Below are positions 1 through 6,853 of a stretch of DNA of 26,448 bases, piece after piece. The position numbers were made by a program, and so were the translations under genes. The DNA is from VBAS01 sp964508655 (GTDB taxonomy: Bacteria > Bacteroidota > Bacteroidia > Chitinophagales > Chitinophagaceae): contig CAZDUO010000054.1 of the NCBI GenBank assembly GCA_964508655.1, positions 1 through 26,448 of the forward strand, read 5' to 3'. The notes under the pieces are model-generated. The model did not search any database. It was not told the DNA's origin and saw only the letters and a program-made list of their open reading frames with translations. The stretch's first letter is position 1. Each line of letters starts with the position of its first letter.

Positions 1-1
1 C

Positions 2-1843
2 TTTATCAGGAATTTCAACCTGTGGATCCGCGATGTAAAAAGCGGCACGGAAACACAACTTACTTCAGATGGCGAAAAAGATTTTGGCTATGCCACAGAC
101 AATGCAGGCTGGCGGCAAAGCGAACGCCCCGTATTGCGCTGGTCGCCCGACTCAAAGAAAATTGCCACTTTTAAACAAGACCAGCGCAAAGTGGGCGACA
201 TGTATCTTGCAACCACTCAGGTGGGTCATCCTGAATTGAAAGCATGGAAATATCCGCTGCCGGGCGATGAACATATTCCAATGATTCACCGCTGCATTAT
301 CAATACAGATGAACCCCAAGTGATTTTCTTCAATATGCCACCCGACCCGCACCGTGCCTCGCTCAGCGATGATATTTCGAGCAGCGGCACATTTGATGAT
401 GTGGACTGGAACCCCGATGGCAGCGAGCTGGCTTTTCTTTCCAACTCAAGAGACCATAAGCATGTCAGGATGCGTATTGCCAATGCAGCCACCGGTGAAG
501 TAAGGGATGTGTTTGAAGAAACCGTGGCTACCCAGTATGAATCGGGCTGGGGAACCATCAACTGGCGCTATTTACCTAAGACAAAAGAGTTCATCTGGTT
601 TTCTGAAAGAGATAACTGGGGACATCTTTACCTGTACGATGCCGTTACCGGCAAACTGAAAAACCAAATCACCCGGGGCGAATGGCTGGTGGCTGAAATA
701 TTGAAAGTGGATGAAACTGCCCGCCAGATATTTTTCTATGCTTTTGGCTTGCAAAAAGAGAATCCCTATTTCGGGCAGGTATATAAAATCGGGTTTGATG
801 GCAAAGGAATGATTTTGCTTACACCAGAAGCCGGTTATCATGATGTCCGTATTTCGCTATCAGGAAATTATTTTATTGATACGTATTCCAAACCCGATGT
901 GCCGCCGGTAACTGTACTGCGCAATTTCAGTGGCAAAATGGTTCTTGAACTGGAGAAAACGGATGTATCGCGGCTGAAAGCCAAAGGATGGAAACCGCCC
1001 ATGCCGGTAACAGTAAAAGCTGATGATGGTAAAACCGACCTGTATGGATTGCTTTATACTCCCACGGATTTTAACCCGGCCAAAAAATATCCGGTCATTG
1101 ACTATATCTATCCCGGGCCGCAGGGCGGCAGCATGGGTGGATTCTGGGGATTTACCGCTTCACGGGGCGATCACCAGGCGCTGGCTGAGCTTGGCTTCGT
1201 TGTACTGGTACTTGAAGGCACCGGCAATCCGCTTCGTTCAAAAAGTTTTCATGACATGTACTGGCCCGACATGAGCACAAACACATTGCCCGACCAGGTG
1301 GCCGGCATTCGCCAACTGGCAAAGCGTTATTCTTATATTGACACAACCCGTGTCGGCATCTGGGGACATTCGGGCGGCGGCTTTGCCACGGCGGCTGCCA
1401 TGTTCAGGTATCCTGATTTCTTCAAAGTGGGTATTTCAGAATCGGGCAACCATGACAACCGCAACTACGAAGATGACTGGGGCGAACGCTATATTGGTTT
1501 GCTCACCAAAGGTGCCGATGGCAAAGACAATTATGAAGCGCAAGCCAACCAGACGTATGCAAAAAATCTGAAAGGAAAGCTGATGCTCGCACATGGATTA
1601 ATGGATGATAACGTGCCGCCCTACAACACCTGGCTGGTAGTGGAAGCCCTTACCAAAGCCAACAAAGATTACGACCTGGTGATTTTTCCCAATGCAGCGC
1701 ATGGCTTTGGCACGTACTCACCGTACATGATGCGCAAGCGCTGGGATTATTTTGTCAAACATCTTTTGGGTAAAGAACCGCCGAAGGAATACCAGTTTGA
1801 AACAAAGACCGACCCGCGGAATACGGCGCAGTTGCCGTTTTGA
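2..1843 (+). CDS. S9 family peptidase, DPP IV-like (5' end outside window)
   Basis: This is a serine exopeptidase of the prolyl oligopeptidase family (S9B type). Such enzymes cleave dipeptides, usually after proline or alanine, from peptides in the periplasm. The reading frame is open from base 2 with no stop, so the gene starts upstream. About 613 residues are visible, against roughly 700-750 for the family. The first part is a beta-propeller (DPPIV N-terminal domain, with WSPDS and WNPDGSE blade repeats). The last ~250 residues are the alpha/beta-hydrolase domain. The catalytic triad is visible: Ser in GHSGGG (codon at 1370-1372), Asp in HGLMDDNVP and His in NAAHGFG. The signal peptide must lie outside the window. 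A TTG at 134 could be read as a start, but the homologous propeller sequence continues upstream of it. The next gene is on the opposite strand, so this one ends its transcription unit. Confidence 0.93.
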   Translation, partial: FIRNFNLWIRDVKSGTETQLTSDGEKDFGYATDNAGWRQSERPVLRWSPDSKKIATFKQDQRKVGDMYLATTQVGHPELKAWKYPLPGDEHIPMIHRCIINTDEPQVIFFNMPPDPHRASLSDDISSSGTFDDVDWNPDGSELAFLSNSRDHKHVRMRIANAATGEVRDVFEETVATQYESGWGTINWRYLPKTKEFIWFSERDNWGHLYLYDAVTGKLKNQITRGEWLVAEILKVDETARQIFFYAFGLQKENPYFGQVYKIGFDGKGMILLTPEAGYHDVRISLSGNYFIDTYSKPDVPPVTVLRNFSGKMVLELEKTDVSRLKAKGWKPPMPVTVKADDGKTDLYGLLYTPTDFNPAKKYPVIDYIYPGPQGGSMGGFWGFTASRGDHQALAELGFVVLVLEGTGNPLRSKSFHDMYWPDMSTNTLPDQVAGIRQLAKRYSYIDTTRVGIWGHSGGGFATAAAMFRYPDFFKVGISESGNHDNRNYEDDWGERYIGLLTKGADGKDNYEAQANQTYAKNLKGKLMLAHGLMDDNVPPYNTWLVVEALTKANKDYDLVIFPNAAHGFGTYSPYMMRKRWDYFVKHLLGKEPPKEYQFETKTDPRNTAQLPF

Positions 1844-1940
1844 TTATTTGCGTACTTGCGAGCCCTATAACATCGGGGCGCAGCAAACTCCAGGAAAAAT
1901 TTTTTTGGGAGTCAGCTTTTGTACTGCTATTAAACTGCAA

Positions 1941-2075
1941 TTGCGACGCTCCGTTCAACTGTAGGAATTCTATGCAGCCAATGGCGTATTGTCCAGCACA
2001 GTCATGAGATTTAGTTATACACAATCCGGGTATTTAGCTTAACCGGAGTTACAGAAGTTGAACGGAGCGTCGCAA
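1941..2075. repeat. Inverted-repeat-bounded intergenic element in a gene-free spacer
   Basis: The spacer 1844-2201 holds no credible gene. It contains a perfect 20-bp inverted repeat: 1941-1960 (TTGCGACGCTCCGTTCAACT) is the reverse complement of 2056-2075, with 95 bases between the arms. A 15-bp direct repeat, AGCTTAACCGGAGTT, occurs at 2036-2050 and 2080-2094. Just upstream, an A/T tract followed by AGTCAGCTTTTG (1910-1921) resembles 12222-12233. The layout looks like a small non-autonomous element or a structured intergenic repeat. No transposase and no clear target-site duplication are visible. A nine-base G run (2193-2201) lies immediately beyond the stop codon of the MATE gene. Confidence 0.6.
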
Positions 2076-2201
2076 GTAAAGCTTAACCGGAGTTGCTTCA
2101 GCCGGCTAACAAATAATTTCATTGATAGTTCATGTAGCCGGTAGCATGTGTTAATGAGCAGGAGACCAAATCCAAATCTTCCTGTGGGGAGTGGGGGGGG
2201 G

Positions 2202-3560
2202 TCAAATCATCTTCTTCCTCCACTTTCCGCTTCGTAAATAAAAAAATGCCGGTACAAACATACAGGTCCAGTAAAGCCACTCACTCATCCAGCCGTAATT
2301 AATGGAGAGTTTTAATTTTTCCATGACGACATATACATAGATGCAATAGAAAATGATGGCAAAAAATTCGATGAGGAAGGTGACTTTCGTATTGCCCGTG
2401 CCGGTGACAGCGTGCAGCCATACTACGGAAAACGACATTAATATCATGGCCAGCGATACTATGCGGATGACGGGGATGCCTGCTTTGATAAATTCATCAC
2501 CCTGCCCGAAGATGGAAAGAAATGCCTGCGGAAACAGGTTGAGAAACAAACAAAGAATAAGTGCAATGCTGGTGCTAAGCCTGACTATCTTATTGATGAC
2601 ATGAATTACCTGGTCCTGCCTGCCCTGCCCGATGATATTGCTCACCATGCTGTTGCTGGTGCTGGCAAAGGCCCAGCTCATACAACCGAAGATGCCGAAC
2701 ACATTTCGCATCACGTTGCTGATAGCCTGCGGTGTATCGCTGGGCTGGTTGCGTTCGATAAGCAGGAAAAAAAATTCCCAGCTGATGATGCTGATGGCAT
2801 GCTGAAACACCAGCGGCGCCGACATGGACGTAATGAGCGATGCATTTTGTTTATCCCAGCGCAGGCTTTTGAACAGTGCATATTGTTGCGTAATTCCTTT
2901 CTGGTGAATGACAAGGTAAATAACAAACATGCCGGTAAACTCGGCAATGATGGAGGCATAGGCGGCGCCGTTGAAACCCAGTTCAGGCAAACCAAGTTTT
3001 CCAAAGATGAGCGTATAATCAAATACAATATTGGCAAGAGCTTCGGCCAGCGTGCCCATAATCATGTACTTGCTTTGATTGATGCCCACAAGCAAAGCAT
3101 TGCGCAATTGATATATGTAAAGAAAGGGCAAACCCCAGATGCGGATTTTCAGAAAGCTGATGGCCATCCCGGCTTTTTCCGGCTCATGCATGATGGACCG
3201 GAGCAGGGGTGGTGTGATTGTATAAGAAACAACAATACCGATGGCTGCAATCAACAGCGCAGTAAAAATTCCCTGGTTGAAAATTTTTCCAATCGCATCC
3301 GGCTTGTTTTCGCCGGCGCGACGGCTGATGAGCGCCAGCAGCCCGTTATTCAGCGCAAAACCGATGGAAGCAAAAATAAGATAATACACACCGGTGATAC
3401 TGGCCACGGCAAGCGTGGTGGATGAATAATGGCCAAGAAAAATATTGTTGGTGATAAAATTCAGCTGCGGCACAAGAATAGCGATGCTCACCGGCAGTGT
3501 AAGTTTCATAATCTGCCTGTTTGTGACCTTTAACTGCAAGCCGGATTGAATGCTATCCAT
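2202..3560 (-). CDS. MATE family efflux transporter
   Basis: This 452-residue polytopic membrane protein belongs to the MATE/NorM family, which exports drugs or metabolites in exchange for Na+ or H+ across the inner membrane. Twelve hydrophobic stretches fill almost the whole length, as expected for the family (about 440-460 residues). The N-terminal part (residues 15-60, ending LNFITNNIFLGHYSST) is typical of the first MATE repeat. The frame is open further upstream to 3680, but that extension is encoded by the 47-bp hairpin repeats. I therefore start at ATG 3558-3560 (MDSIQSGLQL), which gives a normal family length. It is divergent from the DUF3822 gene, with the repeats in the shared upstream region. 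The substrate cannot be told from sequence. Confidence 0.9.
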   Translation of the reverse strand: MDSIQSGLQLKVTNRQIMKLTLPVSIAILVPQLNFITNNIFLGHYSSTTLAVASITGVYYLIFASIGFALNNGLLALISRRAGENKPDAIGKIFNQGIFTALLIAAIGIVVSYTITPPLLRSIMHEPEKAGMAISFLKIRIWGLPFLYIYQLRNALLVGINQSKYMIMGTLAEALANIVFDYTLIFGKLGLPELGFNGAAYASIIAEFTGMFVIYLVIHQKGITQQYALFKSLRWDKQNASLITSMSAPLVFQHAISIISWEFFFLLIERNQPSDTPQAISNVMRNVFGIFGCMSWAFASTSNSMVSNIIGQGRQDQVIHVINKIVRLSTSIALILCLFLNLFPQAFLSIFGQGDEFIKAGIPVIRIVSLAMILMSFSVVWLHAVTGTGNTKVTFLIEFFAIIFYCIYVYVVMEKLKLSINYGWMSEWLYWTCMFVPAFFYLRSGKWRKKMI

Positions 3561-3588
3561 AAAAAAAGGAGTGCAAGATAAGTCAGAA

Positions 3589-3687
3589 GTCGGACCCTCC
3601 TTCGTCCCGAATAATCGGGACTTCGGAGGGCACGCATCAGACCCTCCGTCGTCCCGAATAATCGGGACTTCGGAGGGCACGCATCAG
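3589..3687. repeat. Tandem 47-bp hairpin repeat, two copies
   Basis: Two direct copies, 3594-3640 and 3641-3687, differ at one base (T or G in the first arm). A fragment of a third copy follows at 3688. Each copy folds into a long hairpin: an outer 7-bp stem (CCCTCCG with CGGAGGG in copy two), a 2x2 internal loop, an inner 7-bp stem (GTCCCGA/TCGGGAC) and an ATAA loop. The block occupies the divergent promoter region between the MATE and DUF3822 genes. It creates open-frame extensions in both directions, so automated annotation may start both genes too early. An inverted copy lies at 8867-8920. Confidence 0.9.
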
Positions 3688-3750
3688 ACCTCCGTCTTCA
3701 ATTTGCCCCACAGTGAATTTTGTTCTAACATTGCAGCACTTAAAAAAAGA

Positions 3751-4569
3751 TTGAAGCAGGCACTTCACATAAAATCAGCAAATATTGTTGACACATCGGA
3801 GGCTGTTTTGCTTCTTGTGGCAGGCAGCACTCATTGCAGTTTTGCCTTGATGAGCAGCGTGTCAAATGAGCTGGTTGAGTTTGGCTGTTTCACCGGCGGA
3901 GATGAGGAAGAAGATTATTCAGCTTTTTTCGAAGAACAGGAAGCGCTGCGAAAAAATTATCATCAATCGGTGATTGGGTATGACATACCCGTTTCGGTGT
4001 TTATTCCTGCGGCTTATTATAATGAGGCTGATGCGGGTCTGCACCTGGAAATGCAGTATGGAGCGGATGAACATCCGGAAGTGATTTCAGATATACTTAC
4101 CGGGTACAATCTTTGCAATGTTTACCGCCTGCCGGGGAACCTGAAGGCAGCGGCAAGAAAATTTACCAATGGCCGGCAATTGCATCTGTATTCGGTTCTG
4201 CTGAAAAATTTTTCTGTGTCTGCCAAAGAGGTGGTGCTGGCGGATTTCAAAACGGATGAGTTTACTGTTGTGGTATCCGGTAAAAGCAAATTGTTGCTGG
4301 CACAAACCTGGTCTTACTCGGCGCCTGCAGACGTGCTTTATTACCTGCTGAAGATTTGCCGGCAATTTGGTTTGTCGCAGCAGGAAACAACAGTGGTTTT
4401 ATCAGGATTGATTGAAAAAGATTCCGCCGTTTACCGGGAGCTTTACAAATATTTTGTCTGTCTTGAATTTGACAACCTGCATGGCGATATAAAACTGGCT
4501 GATGCACTGGCGGAGTATCCCGCCCATTATTTTTCCACCCTCAGTAAACTTGGTGCATGCGTATCATAG
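3751..4569 (+). CDS. DUF3822 family protein
   Basis: This 272-residue cytosolic protein of unknown function matches the Bacteroidota DUF3822 family in layout and gene order: it sits directly before rsmD and overlaps it by 13 bases. Members look like a degenerate ASKHA-type fold, which is family-level inference. The frame is open from 3550, but the first ~60 codons run through the 47-bp repeats and no ATG follows until residue 25 of the proposed protein. The best start is TTG at 3751, giving an N-terminus of MKQALHIKSA and preceded by an A-rich tract. A late ATG would remove a conserved-looking strand. There are no membrane segments or signal peptide. Overlap with rsmD suggests translational coupling. 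Function is unknown. Confidence 0.75.
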   Translation: MKQALHIKSANIVDTSEAVLLLVAGSTHCSFALMSSVSNELVEFGCFTGGDEEEDYSAFFEEQEALRKNYHQSVIGYDIPVSVFIPAAYYNEADAGLHLEMQYGADEHPEVISDILTGYNLCNVYRLPGNLKAAARKFTNGRQLHLYSVLLKNFSVSAKEVVLADFKTDEFTVVVSGKSKLLLAQTWSYSAPADVLYYLLKICRQFGLSQQETTVVLSGLIEKDSAVYRELYKYFVCLEFDNLHGDIKLADALAEYPAHYFSTLSKLGACVS

Positions 4570-5099
4570 GAGGTACACATGGACGCAGAAGAATCAACCC
4601 GCCGGCGCACATGCCCCACACACGGCCCACTACCGATGTGGCCAAAGAAGGGCTGTTCAATATCATTTGCAATTATCTCGGCATTGAAGAACTAAAGACA
4701 CTTGATTTGTTCGGGGGCACGGGCAGCATCAGCTATGAACTGGCCAGCCGCGGTGCCAAAGACCTGACCATTGTGGAGAAAGACCCGAAGATGTATGCGT
4801 TTATAAAAAAAACAGCCGGTGAACTGAAGCTGGAAAATTTCAACGTGGTGAAGATGGATGTGTTTAAATTCATTGAGCAATGCCGCGAAAAGTTTGATTT
4901 TATTTTTGCCGGTCCGCCTTATGCCCTCGGCAATATTGACGATTTGCCCCGGTTGATTTTTGAAAAACAATTGCTGCGTACCGGGGGCTGGTTTGTGCTG
5001 GAGCATACGCCGGGAAATGATTACAAAAATTTTCCTTTTTACAAAATGGGAAGAAACTACGGCACTACGATATTTTCGATTTTTGAGGAAACCCGGTGA
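4557..5099 (+). CDS. rsmD: 16S rRNA (guanine(966)-N(2))-methyltransferase RsmD
   Basis: RsmD methylates N2 of G966 in 16S rRNA on the assembled 30S subunit, using S-adenosylmethionine. At 180 residues it is a normal family length. The N-terminal MRIIGG and RPTTDVAKEGLFN segments are characteristic, and the SAM-binding motif I is DLFGGTGS (residues 50-57). The catalytic motif IV, usually D/N-PPY, reads GPPY at residues 119-122 (codon GGT in place of an expected GAT). The start ATG lies within the end of the DUF3822 gene. The unusual motif aside, the rest of the protein looks intact. The next gene begins 110 bases downstream, across a hairpin. Confidence 0.92.
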   Translation: MRIIGGTHGRRRINPPAHMPHTRPTTDVAKEGLFNIICNYLGIEELKTLDLFGGTGSISYELASRGAKDLTIVEKDPKMYAFIKKTAGELKLENFNVVKMDVFKFIEQCREKFDFIFAGPPYALGNIDDLPRLIFEKQLLRTGGWFVLEHTPGNDYKNFPFYKMGRNYGTTIFSIFEETR

Positions 5100-5125
5100 A
5101 ATACAAAAAAGCATTTTACATTTTT

Positions 5126-5187
5126 CCACCTTCGCTATCCCGATAATAATCGGGACGGTGGCCGGGCCATTCACCATTCACCATTCA
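5126..5187. repeat. CCCGAT hairpin followed by CCATTCA tandem triplet
   Basis: This intergenic stretch between rsmD and the folate gene holds two small repeats. The first is a hairpin with a 7-bp inner stem, TCCCGAT-AATA-ATCGGGA (5138-5155), and flanking CCACC/GGTGG arms (5126-5130 and 5157-5161). It shares its core with the 47-bp repeat family elsewhere in the window. The second is three tandem copies of CCATTCA at 5167-5187. No T-run follows the hairpin, so it is not a canonical terminator. Confidence 0.8.
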
Positions 5188-5209
5188 CAAATACTTCCTA
5201 TCTTGACAC

Positions 5210-5779
5210 ATGCTGAAAGCGGAAGCAAGAAATGTTTACAAAGAAAAGCGAATGGCGCTTACCGGCGCCGAAAAAGCGAAGCTGGATGACCTGCTGCTGA
5301 TTCAGCTGCAAACACTGCAACTTCCCTTTATCACCTTCCTGCTTTCGTACTGGCCGATGGAGCAAAACAAAGAACCCAATACGCACCTGTTTACCGATTA
5401 TCTTGAATTCAAAAACCCGGAGTTGATTATTTGTTATCCGAAAGCTGATTTTGCATCCGGGAACCTGTTCCCGGTACAAACAAATGACGAAACCCGGTTT
5501 AGAAAAAATGATTACAATATTTATGAACCCGGGGAAGGCGAAGCCGTGAATGCCCCGGGGCTGGATATGATTTTTGTGCCCTTGCTTGCATTTGATAAAT
5601 GTGGTTACCGTGTGGGTTTTGGCAAAGGGTTTTACGATCGTTTTTTGCCGCAATGCCGCAGCGATTGCATCAAAATCGGTTTCAGTTATTTTGCACCGCT
5701 GGATGCCATCGGCGATGCCGGTGAATTTGACGTACCTTTAGACCTTTGTGTAACGCCTGACACCGTTTATGTATTCTAA
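5210..5779 (+). CDS. 5-formyltetrahydrofolate cyclo-ligase
   Basis: This enzyme converts 5-formyl-THF to 5,10-methenyl-THF with ATP, salvaging a storage or by-product folate into one-carbon metabolism in the cytosol. The 189-residue length fits the MTHFS/YgfA family. The signature RVGFGKGFYDRF (residues 134-145) matches the family's phosphate- and folate-binding loop (consensus R-GxGxGxYDR). The YEP motif (105-107) and basic N-terminus (KAEARNVYKEKR) are also typical. The start ATG at 5210 follows a TATCTTGA sequence (5199-5206) that partly resembles a Bacteroidota -7 element, so it may have its own promoter. Its end overlaps the lpxK start by 11 bases. Confidence 0.93.
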   Translation: MLKAEARNVYKEKRMALTGAEKAKLDDLLLIQLQTLQLPFITFLLSYWPMEQNKEPNTHLFTDYLEFKNPELIICYPKADFASGNLFPVQTNDETRFRKNDYNIYEPGEGEAVNAPGLDMIFVPLLAFDKCGYRVGFGKGFYDRFLPQCRSDCIKIGFSYFAPLDAIGDAGEFDVPLDLCVTPDTVYVF

Positions 5780-6848
5780 CTTTTTCCTGAAATCATTCCG
5801 TATACTTTTATTTCCGCTGGCTCTTGTTTACTGGTTTATTATTCTTGCCAGGAACAAGCTGTATGATAAAAAAATATTCAGTTCAGCCAGTTTTGGTTTG
5901 CCTTTAATCTGTGTGGGTAATCTGTCAGTAGGCGGTACGGGCAAATCGCCGATGGTGGAGTTCCTTGTGATGCACCTGAAAGATTATTTTAAAGTGGCCA
6001 TCCTCAGCCGCGGCTACAAAAGAAAAACCACAGGCTATGCGCTGGCCAATGAATATTCAACAGCGTTGGAAATTGGCGATGAGCCGATGCAGTTCCATTT
6101 AAAATTTCCCGGCGTTCCCATTGCGGTGGGAGAAGAAAGACTGGAGGCAATACCCCAGCTGCTGCACGACAGGCCAGGCACACAATGCATCATACTGGAC
6201 GATGCCTTCCAGCACAGGGCAATAAAGGCCGGGCTTAATATTCTGCTCACAGATTGCAATAATCTTTTTACCCGGGATTTCGTTTTACCTACCGGCGATC
6301 TGCGTGATTTAAAAAGCAGCTATCAAAGAGCGGAAATAATCGTGGTTACCAAATGTGATTCGATGATGACAGAAGAAGAAAGAAAGGTAATTACAGAAGA
6401 AATCAAACCCTTGCCGCATCAGCATATTTTTTTTACTTCCAACCTCTATTCCCGGCCTTACCGCATCATGGATCATCATGAAACGGGAAATGTATCGCCG
6501 TATACGGAAGTGCTGCTGGTGACGGGCATTGCCAACCCGCAACCGCTGAAAGACCTGCTGCTTGACCATAGCAAAACATATTACATGCTGCATTATCCCG
6601 ATCATCATATTTTTACCATTGACGACTGGAAAGAAATAAAACGGCGGTTTGAGAAAATAGAAGCAAAGGAGAAAATGATTCTTACAACGGAAAAAGATGC
6701 CGTACGCCTGGTCAAGTTTGGCCGGGAACTGAGCGATGTGCCGCTCTTTGTGATTCCGCTGGAACATCACTTCCTGTTCAATGAAAAAGAAAAATTTTTA
6801 AACCTGGTGAAAAATTATATCCTCAATTTTAAGCCATCAGTAAACTAA
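5769..6848 (+). CDS. lpxK: Tetraacyldisaccharide 4'-kinase LpxK
   Basis: LpxK phosphorylates the 4' position of the lipid A disaccharide precursor on the cytoplasmic face of the inner membrane, the sixth step of the Raetz pathway. The protein has 359 residues, as expected. It opens with a single hydrophobic anchor (about residues 9-27), followed by the Walker A loop SVGGTGKSP (53-61). The DDAFQHR segment (near residue 140) is the family's conserved catalytic/Walker B region. The start overlaps the end of the folate cyclo-ligase gene (5769-5779), and rnr starts 5 bases after its stop, so all three are likely on one message. Its presence supports a Gram-negative outer membrane with lipid A. Confidence 0.95.
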   Translation: MYSNFFLKSFRILLFPLALVYWFIILARNKLYDKKIFSSASFGLPLICVGNLSVGGTGKSPMVEFLVMHLKDYFKVAILSRGYKRKTTGYALANEYSTALEIGDEPMQFHLKFPGVPIAVGEERLEAIPQLLHDRPGTQCIILDDAFQHRAIKAGLNILLTDCNNLFTRDFVLPTGDLRDLKSSYQRAEIIVVTKCDSMMTEEERKVITEEIKPLPHQHIFFTSNLYSRPYRIMDHHETGNVSPYTEVLLVTGIANPQPLKDLLLDHSKTYYMLHYPDHHIFTIDDWKEIKRRFEKIEAKEKMILTTEKDAVRLVKFGRELSDVPLFVIPLEHHFLFNEKEKFLNLVKNYILNFKPSVN

Positions 6849-6853
6849 GCCGC

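Noticed and set aside
2193..2201. Nine-base G run as a possible frameshift site in the MATE gene
   Set aside because: It lies just outside the stop codon, so slippage would not change the protein. It may only be a spot of lower sequence reliability.
2601..3425. 274-codon plus-strand frame
   Set aside because: It is antisense to the MATE transporter, and its translation is rich in His and Gln with no recognisable domain.
3594..3687. Short CRISPR-like array
   Set aside because: The two units are contiguous with no spacers, so this is a tandem hairpin repeat.
4567..4581. AGGAGGT followed by ATG inside rsmD
   Set aside because: The ATG is out of frame with rsmD, no open frame with a recognisable product follows, and Bacteroidota rarely rely on such sites. 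It is probably chance.
5167..5187. CCATTCA x3 as a phase-variation tract
   Set aside because: A 7-base unit in a spacer could vary, but it is not in a coding frame and there is no promoter spacing to alter that I can identify.
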